Part shown: positions 1 to 9,835 of the stretch, in pieces
How the letters are laid out: every line of letters begins with the position of its first letter
How positions within the stretch are numbered: position 1 is the stretch's first letter
From: Borrelia miyamotoi
GTDB taxonomy: Bacteria > Spirochaetota > Spirochaetia > Borreliales > Borreliaceae
Length of the DNA: 64,000 bases
Assembly (NCBI RefSeq): GCF_019668505.1
Contig: NZ_AP024371.1
Span: forward strand, 186,001 to 250,000
Reading direction: 5' to 3'
Notes under the pieces: model-generated
What the model was told of the DNA's origin: nothing
Seen by the model: the letters and a program-made list of their open reading frames with translations, nothing else
The model's database searches: none
Program-made: the position numbers and the translations under genes

Positions 1-342
1 CAAAACATCAATAATAATCTCTGGCCATTCAATAGCTATTATAGACACTTTATCCAAGAGAATCTCCATTCCACCAACAAGTTCAAACTCATCCAAAATA
101 TTTAAACGATATAAATCAATATGATAAAACTTAAAATCTATAAACTTATAAACATTGACAATATTATAAGTTGGACTTGTAAAATAAGAAATGCCAAGCC
201 TGAAAGCTAAACCTTTTAAAAAGGTCGTTTTTCCAGTCCCCATATTACCACAAAGACCTAATATTTTACCAATGGGCAAAGGATTAAAAAAAGACTTAGA
301 AAAGTCTATCATTTCATCTTCTGTTTCAAAAGATAATCTCAA
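1..342 (-). CDS. tsaE: TsaE, tRNA t6A synthesis ATPase (C-terminus cut by window edge)
   Basis: P-loop ATPase that works with TsaB and TsaD to make threonylcarbamoyl-adenosine at position 37 of ANN-decoding tRNAs. The 114 visible residues show a Walker A loop (GNMGTGKTTF) near residue 36, the family stretch FYHIDLYRL, and the EWPE segment close to the cut end. The start is TTG at 342: an AAGGTGAG ribosome-binding sequence lies 5 bases upstream, and TTGA overlaps the stop of the preceding gene by 4 bases, indicating translational coupling. The 3' end lies beyond position 1. Family assignment is secure; the TTG start is an inference from the ribosome-binding site. Confidence 0.88.
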   Translation of the reverse strand, partial: MRLSFETEDEMIDFSKSFFNPLPIGKILGLCGNMGTGKTTFLKGLAFRLGISYFTSPTYNIVNVYKFIDFKFYHIDLYRLNILDEFELVGGMEILLDKVSIIAIEWPEIIIDVL

Positions 343-683
343 GGAAGCTCACCTTTTATATCAAGATCAATAACACGCTTCTTAATCGCAATCATCAAAC
401 TAAGAACAGGATAATCTAAAGAATCTAGAAACTCAACAGTGACATGCTTTTCACCCAAAGGAGTTGACTCTATTGTAAATTTTACTTGCTTAGACTCATT
501 AGAATCCCTATATTCATACACAACCTTAGCAAAGTATACACTCCTATAATATATATGACTATTTTGCTTTTTAATATCATCAAGAGAAACAAATCTCACA
601 ATTAGTATTCCTTTAAATAAATCCCAAGAAGCCAACATAGAAATATTTTCATTTAGCGCTATTTTTAAAGATGGGATTTTCAT
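339..683 (-). CDS. Conserved hypothetical protein, 114 aa
   Basis: A 114-residue protein with no signal peptide, membrane segment or motif I recognise. Its composition (alternating hydrophobic and charged stretches, for example KVVYEYRDSNESKQVKF) suggests a small beta-rich cytoplasmic protein. It lies directly upstream of tsaE with a 4-base overlap, so the two are probably co-translated. About 120 bases separate it from rplT. It probably corresponds to the small hypothetical gene found next to rplT in B. burgdorferi, from memory. No function is proposed. Confidence 0.75.
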   Translation of the reverse strand: MKIPSLKIALNENISMLASWDLFKGILIVRFVSLDDIKKQNSHIYYRSVYFAKVVYEYRDSNESKQVKFTIESTPLGEKHVTVEFLDSLDYPVLSLMIAIKKRVIDLDIKGELP

Positions 684-803
684 TTTTAACTTTTAGTGCA
701 CTTTATACAAACTATCCGTTAAAACAATACTCAAATCCCCAAATTTAGTAAGACGTCGCAAAAAATAACTCTAATTTCTATAATTAAACTTCCCAGGAAA
801 TTC

Positions 804-1151
804 CTATTTTTTTATCTCATAAACAATTTTTTTAAAAGCTTCAATATCTTCAATCGCTAAATTAGACAAAATTTTTCTATTCAGCTTAATATTAGTCTTT
901 TTCAAACTTTCAAGAAACCTCGAATAATTTATTCCCATACCTGTTAAAGCCGCAGAAATTCTTACAATCCATAAACTTCTAAAATCTCTCTTACGATTTT
1001 TTCTATCTCTTGTAGCATACATCATACCTTTACGAAGAGTATCTTTAGCCTTCTTATAATTACTTTTTTTAGTCCCCCAAAAGCCCTTTGTTTTCTTTAA
1101 AATCCTTTTTCGCCTTGCAACATGAACCATGCCACTCTTAACTCTAGCCAT
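804..1151 (-). CDS. rplT: 50S ribosomal protein L20
   Basis: L20 binds 23S rRNA early in assembly of the large subunit and in several bacteria also represses its own operon. The 115 residues begin MARVKSG and contain the family signature RDFRSLWIVRISAA and a basic N-terminal arm (ARRKRILKKTKGFWG). I chose the ATG at 1151, not one 27 bases upstream, because AAGGAGA precedes it and L20 proteins start with MARVK. It is the last gene of infC-rpmI-rplT, 19 bases after rpmI. Standard length; no oddity. Confidence 0.97.
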   Translation of the reverse strand: MARVKSGMVHVARRKRILKKTKGFWGTKKSNYKKAKDTLRKGMMYATRDRKNRKRDFRSLWIVRISAALTGMGINYSRFLESLKKTNIKLNRKILSNLAIEDIEAFKKIVYEIKK

Positions 1152-1170
1152 ATATAATCTCCTTAAATGT

Positions 1171-1368
1171 TCAAGCATAAGGTAATAAGGTTTTGATTCG
1201 CTTAATTTCAGAAATCGAAACCAAACCTGATTTACCTAAATTCCTTCTTCTCTTTGCAGACTTTTTTGTCAAAATATGTCTCAAATTTTGCTTTTTATGT
1301 TTGACTTTACCTCTTGAAGTAAAAGCATACCTTTTTCTCGCACTTTTGCATGTCTTCATCTTTGGCAT
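1171..1368 (-). CDS. rpmI: 50S ribosomal protein L35
   Basis: L35 is a small basic protein of the large ribosomal subunit. The 65 residues begin [14 protein letters not shown] and carry the family pattern of lysine-rich N-terminus plus KHKKQNLRH and [23 protein letters not shown] lies just before the ATG. It sits between infC and rplT in the conserved initiation-factor/ribosomal-protein operon, with 17 bases to infC. In other bacteria this operon is autoregulated by L20 binding the leader; I could not establish an L20 leader structure here. Confidence 0.96.
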   Translation of the reverse strand: MPKMKTCKSARKRYAFTSRGKVKHKKQNLRHILTKKSAKRRRNLGKSGLVSISEIKRIKTLLPYA

Positions 1369-1385
1369 TCATATCTCCTTATTAA

Positions 1386-1946
1386 TTACTTCTTAGACTT
1401 AGGTGCAATAATTAAAAACATTGTCTTGCCTTCCATCTTAGCTGGTGACTCTAAAACATAATTAGAATCACCCACCCTTTCAAGAATACCTTCTAAAATT
1501 CCATAGCCCAAATGAGTATGAGCAAGCTCACGTCCCCTAAATCTTATAGTAACTTTTACCTTATTACCTTCTTTGAGGAATCCTAAAATATTTCTATACT
1601 TAAAATCAAGATCATGAGTATCTATTTTTGGCTGCATCCTAACTTCTTTAAGTTTAATTATTTTCTGATTCCTCTTCTGTTCTTTTTGACGCTTTTCCTG
1701 ATGAAACTTATATTTTCCATAATCAATTATTTTACAAACGGGAGGCAATGCATTTGGAGAAACCTCAACCAAATCAAGATCAACATCCCTAGCACGTCTA
1801 ATAGCGTCCTCAATTGACAAAACAGATTGAGTCCCATCATCAAAAACCACTCTAACCTCATGAGCCTTAATTTTATGATTAATTCTTAACTCTTTATCTC
1901 CTGACCTTACTCTATCTCTATCTTTACCGAAATTCCTATTTATCAT
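1386..1946 (-). CDS. infC: Translation initiation factor IF-3
   Basis: IF-3 keeps ribosomal subunits apart and proofreads initiator tRNA and start codon on the 30S subunit. The 186 residues show the N-terminal domain (IRAHEVR-like [14 protein letters not shown], then [25 protein letters not shown]) and the C-terminal domain ([30 protein letters not shown]). GAGGAG lies upstream of the ATG at a rather long distance of 13 bases, and an in-frame TAG directly precedes the ATG, so no longer form is possible. It starts with ATG, not the AUU used by E. coli infC. First gene of the operon, divergent from a membrane-protein gene. Confidence 0.97.
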   Translation of the reverse strand: MINRNFGKDRDRVRSGDKELRINHKIKAHEVRVVFDDGTQSVLSIEDAIRRARDVDLDLVEVSPNALPPVCKIIDYGKYKFHQEKRQKEQKRNQKIIKLKEVRMQPKIDTHDLDFKYRNILGFLKEGNKVKVTIRFRGRELAHTHLGYGILEGILERVGDSNYVLESPAKMEGKTMFLIIAPKSKK

Positions 1947-2121
1947 CTAAAAATACGCACTCCTCAAATAGCATTAATTAATAATTAATTTTAATACACC
2001 TTAATTAAAAAGTAAATTCGAACACATATCTATTAAGAACAATAATAAAAAGATCTTCTAAAATTCCAAAAAATAAAAATCAATTGATTAATGAGTAATT
2101 TAAAAGTAAAATTTAATTATT

Positions 2122-2784
2122 ATGAATATATTTTTGCTAGTAAGCTTGCCTTTAGCCTTTAAAATATACATGCAAATAAAACATTCTCATCTAAAATTAA
2201 TCAAACAGAGTTATATTCATGCAATATTAATACTATCTGCTATGACCATTTTTTCCTTATTATACCTAACAGAAGAATTCATATTATACAAAACCCTGCT
2301 AATAAACTACCAAACAAAATTTAGTCTAGCATCTTCAATATTTATTAAAGAGCAAATATATTATTATGTTCTCCCATTATTTATATTCACGTTTTTTTTT
2401 ACATTCAATCCAAATTCACTGCTTAAAAAAAATCCAATATTTTTAACATATTTTGCATTTGGATTAATATTCTCTAAAAATTTAGAACTAATTATCACAA
2501 ACAGTAAAGTTTTTGGTACATATGAGTACATTAAAATACCCCTTCTACATATACTAGAACTAATATCTACAGCAAGCATATGTACAAAAGGAATACATCT
2601 TAATATGACACAAAACATAAATGGGTATAAATTAATTTTCATTCCCATTTTAATCTTAGAAGCAATAATTACACTTTTAAAAGTATTAATTTTAACCAAC
2701 GCACAAGCCTATGCTTTAACTATATTAATAATAATACTGGGAATCTCAATTTTGAATAAAAAATTTATTAGAACTACAAAATAA
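2122..2784 (+). CDS. Integral membrane protein of unknown function, 220 aa
   Basis: A highly hydrophobic 220-residue protein with about six or seven predicted transmembrane helices, for example near residues 1-17, 30-50, 77-95, 101-116, 170-192 and 196-214. I recognise no family. The ribosome-binding site is weak (AT-rich leader). Its stop shares one base with the start of the following lipoprotein gene (TAATG), so the two are almost certainly co-translated and may act together in the envelope. The function of the pair is unknown. Confidence 0.75.
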   Translation: MNIFLLVSLPLAFKIYMQIKHSHLKLIKQSYIHAILILSAMTIFSLLYLTEEFILYKTLLINYQTKFSLASSIFIKEQIYYYVLPLFIFTFFFTFNPNSLLKKNPIFLTYFAFGLIFSKNLELIITNSKVFGTYEYIKIPLLHILELISTASICTKGIHLNMTQNINGYKLIFIPILILEAIITLLKVLILTNAQAYALTILIIILGISILNKKFIRTTK

Positions 2785-3530
2785 TGCTACATACAATAAA
2801 AATTTTTATCATTACAATAACTTTATTTCTATTTTTTGATTGTAAAAACAATAAAATCGCAAATAAAGACTTTAGTTATGTCATCATTTTTTCAAATCCA
2901 ACAGAATATTTCTTCAAAATTCAAAATGCTCCATTTATCCAAGAAGAAGTACTATTTATCAATGAAAAAGATATCGAAATTATTAAAGATAAACTAAAAA
3001 ATATAAAAAAGATACTCCTTACACATAAACCAAGTAATACAATATTCAGTGACAATAAAATTAAAAAAAAAACTTTCTACCTCTCTGAAATCAAATTTTC
3101 ATTAAAAAAAGCAATAGATTTTATATTCAACGACTCATCAACAGATTTAAAGACTTCATTAATAATGACAGATCACACATTAAACAAAGAAGATTCAGAG
3201 CACTTGAAAAAAAATGCAAAAGAGAAGAATATAAACATTATTGTGATAGATCACAAAAACATCCCGTACTTAAAAAATTTGATTACTCCCAAGATAACAA
3301 GAGTTATCCTATTTTCAATGAAGAATAATCATGTTTTTTTAAAAAAATTATCAGAATCAACTTTTTTTAAAAAAATAGACTTCATATTAATTGGAAGCAA
3401 TAAAAAAGATTTAAAAAAAATTCATACAAAATATATAATTGGCATTAATGAATTGAATTTAATAGAAATAGTAAAAAAAATTACTAAAAACTTCCAATAC
3501 GAATTTAATATTTATAAAAAAACAACATAA
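2784..3530 (+). CDS. Putative lipoprotein, 248 aa
   Basis: The N-terminus is a lipoprotein signal: a hydrophobic stretch (residues 5-18) ends at LFFDC, giving a candidate lipidated Cys at residue 20 with the loose lipobox typical of spirochaetes. The mature part is lysine-rich, with alternating strands and helices (VIIFSN, ILLTHKP, SLIMTDH, NIIVIDHKN, DFILIGSN). That pattern resembles a Rossmann-like periplasmic-binding-protein fold, which is an inference from pattern only. It is translationally coupled to the membrane protein upstream. Confidence 0.75.
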   Translation: MLHTIKIFIITITLFLFFDCKNNKIANKDFSYVIIFSNPTEYFFKIQNAPFIQEEVLFINEKDIEIIKDKLKNIKKILLTHKPSNTIFSDNKIKKKTFYLSEIKFSLKKAIDFIFNDSSTDLKTSLIMTDHTLNKEDSEHLKKNAKEKNINIIVIDHKNIPYLKNLITPKITRVILFSMKNNHVFLKKLSESTFFKKIDFILIGSNKKDLKKIHTKYIIGINELNLIEIVKKITKNFQYEFNIYKKTT

Positions 3531-3685
3531 ACATGATATTCAAAGCACATTACATTATATTGAAAATTAAAAATTACCTAAATAATTGGCTAATAATCTG
3601 TATATATTGACTAAAATGTTGGACCAAAATTTATAAATGAATATGAAAAATATGAAAAAGAAACATCAATTATTTAAGATAATAA

Positions 3686-4486
3686 TTAACAAATTGAATC
3701 TTTAAATAAATCCTTAAAGTTATCAAATAACACAGAGACAACACTGTCCAAATTACAATTTTTAATTTTTGCAATTTCAAGACATATATACCCCAAAAAG
3801 ATTGGAGCATTCATTTTTCCTCTTAAAGGAACTGGCGCCAAAAATGGACTATCTGTTTCAATTAAAATATCTTTAATACTTAACTTTTTTAAGACTGATC
3901 TTAAAGAATCTGAATTTGTAAAAGTTAAATTACCTGCAAAAGATATCTTAAATCCAAGATCAATAAATTTTTTAGCATGCTCATAAGTACCAGAATAACA
4001 ATGCAATATTCCTCTATTCATAAAATTAAAAGATTTAATAATATTGTAAATATCATCATAAGCCTCTCTAACGTGCAAAATGACAGGCCTTTTATATTTC
4101 TTAGCCAAATCTAACTGAATACTTAAAACCTCAATTTGCTCACTTTTATTATCCGCTTTAAAATAATCAAGCCCAATTTCACCAATAGCAGCAACATCCT
4201 CCTCTGATAAAATCCTTTCAAGCAATTCAAAATCATCTCTGAAAGCCTTATTTAAAGGATGAATTCCAGCTGTCAGTGCAATATGAGAGTAGGTATCTAA
4301 AAGTTGTTTTCTCTCATAAAAATCACTAGGATGCAAGCCAACATCAATAAAATAAGAGAACCCATTTCTAAAACATTCATTAATAACATAATGAATATCT
4401 ATAGAACCTTTCTTAAGTTCATTGAAATGAACATGAGTATCTATTAACTTCTTAAAAAAAACAGATCTTTCAAAATCAAGCTTCAT
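3686..4486 (-). CDS. tatD: TatD-family metal-dependent DNase
   Basis: TatD-type amidohydrolase-fold nucleases use metal ions to degrade DNA. All family blocks are present in the 266 residues: DTHVH near residue 17, LTAGIHP, AAIGEIGLDY, VILHVREAYDD, HCYSG and ETDSPFL. Metal ligands are therefore kept. The start overlaps the stop of the TPR gene upstream (ATGA, 4 bases), suggesting coupling. The next gene is on the opposite strand and convergent. The exact physiological substrate in Borrelia is not established. Confidence 0.92.
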   Translation of the reverse strand: MKLDFERSVFFKKLIDTHVHFNELKKGSIDIHYVINECFRNGFSYFIDVGLHPSDFYERKQLLDTYSHIALTAGIHPLNKAFRDDFELLERILSEEDVAAIGEIGLDYFKADNKSEQIEVLSIQLDLAKKYKRPVILHVREAYDDIYNIIKSFNFMNRGILHCYSGTYEHAKKFIDLGFKISFAGNLTFTNSDSLRSVLKKLSIKDILIETDSPFLAPVPLRGKMNAPIFLGYICLEIAKIKNCNLDSVVSVLFDNFKDLFKDSIC

Positions 4487-5634
4487 ACATCTAATTTCTT
4501 CCTAAGGTTATTAAGATTATTAATGTAGTCAATAATGGTAACATTCTTCATACCAAGTTGCAAGAAACTTGATAAAATATCTATAGCATTTTCAATTTGA
4601 CCTAATGCCTCATAACACTCAGCAGCATTTATATATAATATTGAATTCTTAGGATTGGTTTTTATCAAATTTTTAATAGCAACCAATGCCTCTTCATACT
4701 TCCCCTGTTCTTTTTGAAGTAGTGCAAGACCAAGTATAGCAAACATATCAAAATCAACATCAAGAGCTTTCTTATAATAAAGCTGTGAATTCTCATAATC
4801 TTTCAAATATCGGTATGTATCTCCTATTCTTGTTAAAACCAAATTATTCTTTGAATCTTGCTCTATTATTGAAAGCCAATATTTTAAGGCTTCATGATAC
4901 TCTTTATTTCCTCTATAACAATCAGCAAGTCCAAAAATAGCATAAAAATTATTAGGAGAAATTTCCAAAGCCTTTTTAAAAAAATAAATTCCTTTACTAA
5001 ATTCCTTTAATTTCCTATAACAATTACCAATCGAAGTTAAAACACGAACATCAATTTTAACTTGATTTATTTCATACATTTTAAGCCAATACTTCAAGGC
5101 TTCCTTATATTCCTTAAAGTCATAATACAAATGTCCAATACCAACAAGAGCATAATCATTATCAGGCACAATTTCTAAGACTCTTAAGTATGATTGTCTA
5201 GATTTTTGAAAATTTTTTAATTTTCTATAAGAAGAAGCAATTCTCGTAAGAACCGTAATATTTTCAGGATCATATTTTAAATACTCTTCCCATATATCTG
5301 TAGCCCTTTTATAATCATCTAAACTCCTATAACAGTCTCCTAAACCAAAAAGTGCATAATTATTATTTGAATGTTTGGCAAGGCATCTTTGATAATAAAT
5401 TATAGCATTACCAAAGTTTAGCTTCTTCCTTTCAATGTCCCCAAGTCCAACAAGAGCATAATTATTATCATCATCCTTCTCCAAGATATCATTAAACAAT
5501 GCTTCTGCTTCAAGCAGTCTCTCTTCTTTTATCAGCTGATATCCCCTTTTGGACTTTTCAGTAACATCAAGAAGCTCATTATCAGAAATTTGTGAGATGT
5601 CCTCAAAATTATCTAAAAGTTTCTTGTCTAACAT
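4483..5634 (-). CDS. Tetratricopeptide-repeat protein, 383 aa
   Basis: Cytoplasmic protein built almost entirely of TPR units, about nine or ten from residue 30 to 370. Repeated signatures such as NNYALVGLGD, NNYALFGLGDCYR and NNFYAIFGLADCYRG recur roughly every 34-38 residues and are unusually alike, pointing to internal duplication. There is no signal peptide. TPR stacks act as protein-protein scaffolds; the partner is unknown. It overlaps tatD by 4 bases downstream. The 298-base spacer upstream is divergent with prfA. Confidence 0.9.
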   Translation of the reverse strand: MLDKKLLDNFEDISQISDNELLDVTEKSKRGYQLIKEERLLEAEALFNDILEKDDDNNYALVGLGDIERKKLNFGNAIIYYQRCLAKHSNNNYALFGLGDCYRSLDDYKRATDIWEEYLKYDPENITVLTRIASSYRKLKNFQKSRQSYLRVLEIVPDNDYALVGIGHLYYDFKEYKEALKYWLKMYEINQVKIDVRVLTSIGNCYRKLKEFSKGIYFFKKALEISPNNFYAIFGLADCYRGNKEYHEALKYWLSIIEQDSKNNLVLTRIGDTYRYLKDYENSQLYYKKALDVDFDMFAILGLALLQKEQGKYEEALVAIKNLIKTNPKNSILYINAAECYEALGQIENAIDILSSFLQLGMKNVTIIDYINNLNNLRKKLDV

Positions 5635-5932
5635 AAATACCCCTTTTTAACTGGTTTATTAAAGACATAACATTCACTTCATATATGCTATCTTAAAAAA
5701 CATATAAGCTATATTTATATATAAACACATCAAGATATTAATCAAATCTTTAACATCCAATCTCAATAAACATATTATATAAAAAATTAAAAAAATATAC
5801 TTAATTTTGTACACTTAAACTTATTTATTTAAATTGTATATAAGCCTATTTAGATAAAATTCATGGGCAATTATAACAAAAAAAAATCAAAAATAGGATA
5901 AAATATTACTACCTTACTAGGAGAAAATTAGG
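5635..5932. other. Divergent spacer between the TPR gene and prfA
   Basis: About 300 bases of very AT-rich sequence without a plausible gene. It must contain promoters in both directions. A TAAAAT -10-like hexamer lies about 30 bases before the prfA start, but I find no convincing -35 at correct spacing. AGGAGA at about 5918-5923 is the prfA ribosome-binding site. Confidence 0.4.
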
Positions 5933-7006
5933 ATGTTTTTAAAAAAATTAAGTCCCATGGAAGATAAAATAAAAGTACTTGAAGAAAAATTAAAAGATAC
6001 AAATCTAATTAAAAATCAAAAAGAATATGCAAAAATAGTAAAAGAATATAATTATTTAGAAAAAATCAAAGAAAAAAAAGACGCATACAAGAAGATATTA
6101 AACCAAATCGATGAAAATCAAAAAATTCTGGTAGAAGAACAAAATTTAGAAATGAAAGAATTAGTAGAACAAGAATTGACTAATTTAAATCTTAAAAAAA
6201 ATGAAATTGAACACACAATCAAAATATTACTATTACAACAAGATGAAAATGACAGTAAAAATATAATTATTGAAATTAGAGCTGGAACAGGAGGAGAAGA
6301 AGCTGCTCTTTTTGCAAATAATCTCTACGAGATGTACATCAAATATTCTGAGAAGAAAAAATGGAAAACAGATCTTATTAACTTTAACGAAACGGAACTT
6401 GGCGGACTTAAAGAAATAAGCTTTGAAATAAAGGGAAAAGATGTATTTAAAAAATTAAAATATGAAAGCGGAGTACATAGAGTTCAAAGGATTCCTATAA
6501 CAGAATCTAACGGAAAACTTCAAACCTCAGCAGCAACCGTTGCTGTACTACCTGAAGTTGAAGACACCGATATTAAAATCAATGAAAAAGATTTAAGAAT
6601 AGACGTCTACAGATCTTCTGGTGCTGGAGGCCAACATGTAAACACAACAGACTCTGCTGTCAGAATCACACATGTACCTACAGGCCTCGTGGTACAATGT
6701 CAAAATGAAAGAAGTCAGCATAAAAACAAAGATCAAGCTATGAAAGTATTAAGAGCAAGACTCTATGAATTTGAGGCACTCAAAAAACAAGAACAACGCT
6801 CAAATGACAGAAAGCAACAAGTAGGTTCAGGTGATAGGTCTGAAAGAATTAGAACATACAATTTCCCACAAAACAGAATAACAGATCACAGAGTAAATAT
6901 TAGCCTTTATAAACTAGAAGAAATTATGCAGGGAGAACTTGATTCTTTTCTAGACACACTAGCTATAAAATTTCAAGAGCAAGCATTAAAAGATAACCCA
7001 ATATAA
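5933..7006 (+). CDS. prfA: Peptide chain release factor 1
   Basis: RF1 reads UAA and UAG and triggers peptide release. The 357 residues show the GGQ motif at 232-234 ([17 protein letters not shown]), which enters the peptidyl-transferase centre, and the stop-codon-reading PxT tripeptide at 188-190, here Pro-Ile-Thr. The length matches E. coli RF1. AGGAGA sits 8 bases before the ATG. The PxT form, not the SPF of RF2, settles RF1 versus RF2. prmC, whose product methylates the GGQ glutamine, follows within 10 bases: a classic pair. Confidence 0.97.
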   Translation: MFLKKLSPMEDKIKVLEEKLKDTNLIKNQKEYAKIVKEYNYLEKIKEKKDAYKKILNQIDENQKILVEEQNLEMKELVEQELTNLNLKKNEIEHTIKILLLQQDENDSKNIIIEIRAGTGGEEAALFANNLYEMYIKYSEKKKWKTDLINFNETELGGLKEISFEIKGKDVFKKLKYESGVHRVQRIPITESNGKLQTSAATVAVLPEVEDTDIKINEKDLRIDVYRSSGAGGQHVNTTDSAVRITHVPTGLVVQCQNERSQHKNKDQAMKVLRARLYEFEALKKQEQRSNDRKQQVGSGDRSERIRTYNFPQNRITDHRVNISLYKLEEIMQGELDSFLDTLAIKFQEQALKDNPI

Positions 7007-7014
7007 TTTTGCTA

Positions 7015-7848
7015 ATGACAATAAATGAAGCTATAAAAAATGCAAAAAAATATAACTTAAATACTCTTGAAATTTTGTTACTACTTGAAAAAATCTTAAA
7101 AAATCGGAAAGAAATAATTCTTGCAAATATAAATAAGAAATTAACAAAACAAGAGGAAAATAAATTATTACATCAAATAAACAAAATAAAATCAGGAACT
7201 CTCATACATCATATACTTGGAACAAAAGAATTCATGGGAATCAAATTCTATATAAATAAACATGTACTAATTCCTAGGTCAGATACAGAATGCATAGTAG
7301 AAGAAGCCTTAATACAAATTCAAAAGAACAACTTAAGCAAGATTCTAGACTTATGTTGCGGAAGTGGATGCATTGGTTTAACAATTGCACATTATAGTAA
7401 GCTCAAAGTAACACTATCAGATATTTCTATCAAAGCATTGAAAGTAGCGTCAAAAAACAAACAAAAATTAAAATTAGAAAATTATATAGAAATACAACAC
7501 TCAGATCTGTTAAAATGTATAGGTAAAGAGTTTGAGCTAATAATCACTAATCCTCCTTACTTAAATAAAGATGAACTCAAAACAAAGGAAAAATTAGCAA
7601 AAGAACCAAGGCTAGCTCTTTTGGGGTTTGGAAAAGATGGACTTGAAATTTCAAAGAAAATAATAAGACAAGCAAAATATAAGCTCGCCCAGAATGGACT
7701 CTTAATAATAGAAATGGCTCCATGGCAAACAAAATCTTTAAAAAAGTTTGCAATTCAAGAAGGTTTTAAATATTTAAAAACCATATATGACATTGAAAGC
7801 AGAGAGAGAGGACTGATCCTAAGAATAAATCATGATACAAGTTTATGA
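7015..7848 (+). CDS. prmC: PrmC, release factor glutamine N5-methyltransferase
   Basis: SAM-dependent enzyme that methylates the Gln of the GGQ motif in release factors. Motifs: the SAM loop ILDLCCGSGCIGL, the acidic strand end LSDIS, and the catalytic NPPY within IITNPPYLNKDEL. An N-terminal helical domain with the family HHILG-like stretch (LIHHILGTKEFMG) is also present. I chose ATG 7015; a TTG two codons upstream is possible, and neither has a strong ribosome-binding site, so coupling to prfA is likely. Its end overlaps rel by 17 bases. Older annotations call this gene hemK. Confidence 0.93.
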   Translation: MTINEAIKNAKKYNLNTLEILLLLEKILKNRKEIILANINKKLTKQEENKLLHQINKIKSGTLIHHILGTKEFMGIKFYINKHVLIPRSDTECIVEEALIQIQKNNLSKILDLCCGSGCIGLTIAHYSKLKVTLSDISIKALKVASKNKQKLKLENYIEIQHSDLLKCIGKEFELIITNPPYLNKDELKTKEKLAKEPRLALLGFGKDGLEISKKIIRQAKYKLAQNGLLIIEMAPWQTKSLKKFAIQEGFKYLKTIYDIESRERGLILRINHDTSL

Positions 7849-9835
7849 AATCGCATATTTACTTAAAATTAATGATATTGATAAACTAAAAAACATTTTT
7901 AGAAAAACTGTCAATAATAACTATCAAGATGAAATTCAAAAAAAATTAATATTTAAAGCTCTTGAAATATCAGAACAATTACACTACGGACAATATAGAG
8001 AAAGTAGAGATCCATATGTAATTCATCCAATAATGGTTGCATTATTTCTCACAAAATTTCAACTAGACTTTAAAACAACAATAGCTGGTCTATTGCACGA
8101 TGTTCTTGAAGATACAAGCGTGGCTAAGGAAAAAATAATTGAAGAGTTTGATCAAGAAGTTTTAAGTTTAATTGATGGTGTAACAAAAATTCATGACTTA
8201 CACAATAAAACAAGAGCAATTAAAGAAGCAAATAGCTTTTCAAAAATGTTTTTTGCAATGACTCATGATATTAGAATAATAATCATAAAGCTTGCTGATA
8301 AATTACATAATATGGCAACTCTTTCTCATTTACCTAAAAACAGAAGAGAAAGAATTGCAAAAGATTGCCTTGCCACTTACGTACCAATTGCAGAGCGACT
8401 TGGTATTTCATCTCTAAAAATATATCTTGAAGATTTATCATTAAAATATCTTTATCCAAAAGAATACAAAGAGATCAAAAATTTTCTAGCTGCAACAAAA
8501 ATAGAGAGAGAAAAAAAATTATATAAGGGAAAATTAATAATAGAAAAAGAACTTAAAAAAATAGGAATTGATGTTGTAATTACAGTTCGTTCAAAACATT
8601 TTTACTCAATTTTTAGAAAAATGAAAACAAGAAATAATAACATTTCTCAAATTTTTGATACTCTAGGAATAAGAATAATTTGTAAACAACAAAAAGAATG
8701 CTATGAAATATTAGAAATTGTACATAAAGTTTGGAAACCAATACCTGGTAGATTAAAAGATTATATAGCAATCCCTAAAGAGAATAAATATCAATCTTTG
8801 CATACTACTGTTAGAATACCTGAAGATAACCAATTAATTGAAATACAAATTAGAACAGAAGAAATGGATAAAATTGCTAAATATGGTGTTGCAGCTCATT
8901 GGCTCTACAAAGAACAAGCTGAATTAAAAGCCGATGACATATCATTCATTAACCGAATCAAAAAATGGCAACAAGAATCAGCCAATAAAAACCAATATTC
9001 AATGCATGATATATATAAAGAACTCCTAAACACATTTATATATGTTTATACACCAGAAGGAGAAATAGTAGAACTTCCATTTGGCTCAAACTCAATCGAC
9101 TTTGCATACACAATACACACAGACATTGGAGATCAAGCTCTTTATGCAAAAATTAATGGAAAAATTAGCTCACTAACCAAACCATTAAAAAACGAACAAA
9201 TCGTTGAAATATTCACCTCTTCAGAGGCAAAACCTGATGTAATTTGGCTTAATAGCGTTAGAACAAAAAAAGCACGTTCAAAAATTAGATCTTGGCTTAA
9301 TAAAAATGATAATACAATATTTGTAGACAATAACATAATTGCATATCTCATTGGAGAAAATAAGGAACAAAAAAGACTCTTTAGTCTGTTCAAATCTTTA
9401 ACAAAATCCAAATTAAAAAGTACTACAATAGCTTCTGATTGCAACCCATCAACAGGGGAAGACATTACTGGAATAATACAAAAAGACACAATCGTAGTTC
9501 ACAAAGAAAATTGTAAAGAAATTCAAAATCAGAAAAAAAATCATCTTGTTGAAGTAGAATGGGAAGCAACCCCAACAAGAAAAGTGTACCATATCATAAT
9601 ATTCTTAAAAAATTTAAAAGGTCTTTTTAATTATCTAGATAATATTTTTACAACCTTTGAAGTAAGACTCATTAGCGAGAAAATAGAAGACTGTGGAAAT
9701 GGACATGGAATAATTAATATAATTATCTCATCAAATGCCAAAAAAGTATCAATGATCTTCGCTTTACTTAAAGCAAACCCCAATGTACTCCAAATAATGC
9801 AAGTAGAAGAAGATATTAAAAATTATGATAATTAG
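7832..9835 (+). CDS. rel: Bifunctional (p)ppGpp synthetase/hydrolase Rel
   Basis: Single long RelA/SpoT homologue, 667 residues. An N-terminal HD hydrolase domain keeps HP in VIHPI, H89-D90 in GLLHDVLEDT, and the second Asp in IIIKLADKLHNMATL. The synthetase domain follows (HFYSIFRKMKTR, IYDTLGIR-like IFDTLGIRII, PGRLKDYIAIPKENKYQSLH). A TGS domain (IYVYTPEGEIVELP) and an ACT-like C-terminus come next. The conserved-cysteine region reads DCNPSTGEDI, with only one Cys where most long Rel proteins have two. An intact HD domain argues for both activities. It overlaps prmC and the next gene, so this is a tight translation/stress operon. Confidence 0.94.
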   Translation: MIQVYEIAYLLKINDIDKLKNIFRKTVNNNYQDEIQKKLIFKALEISEQLHYGQYRESRDPYVIHPIMVALFLTKFQLDFKTTIAGLLHDVLEDTSVAKEKIIEEFDQEVLSLIDGVTKIHDLHNKTRAIKEANSFSKMFFAMTHDIRIIIIKLADKLHNMATLSHLPKNRRERIAKDCLATYVPIAERLGISSLKIYLEDLSLKYLYPKEYKEIKNFLAATKIEREKKLYKGKLIIEKELKKIGIDVVITVRSKHFYSIFRKMKTRNNNISQIFDTLGIRIICKQQKECYEILEIVHKVWKPIPGRLKDYIAIPKENKYQSLHTTVRIPEDNQLIEIQIRTEEMDKIAKYGVAAHWLYKEQAELKADDISFINRIKKWQQESANKNQYSMHDIYKELLNTFIYVYTPEGEIVELPFGSNSIDFAYTIHTDIGDQALYAKINGKISSLTKPLKNEQIVEIFTSSEAKPDVIWLNSVRTKKARSKIRSWLNKNDNTIFVDNNIIAYLIGENKEQKRLFSLFKSLTKSKLKSTTIASDCNPSTGEDITGIIQKDTIVVHKENCKEIQNQKKNHLVEVEWEATPTRKVYHIIIFLKNLKGLFNYLDNIFTTFEVRLISEKIEDCGNGHGIINIIISSNAKKVSMIFALLKANPNVLQIMQVEEDIKNYDN

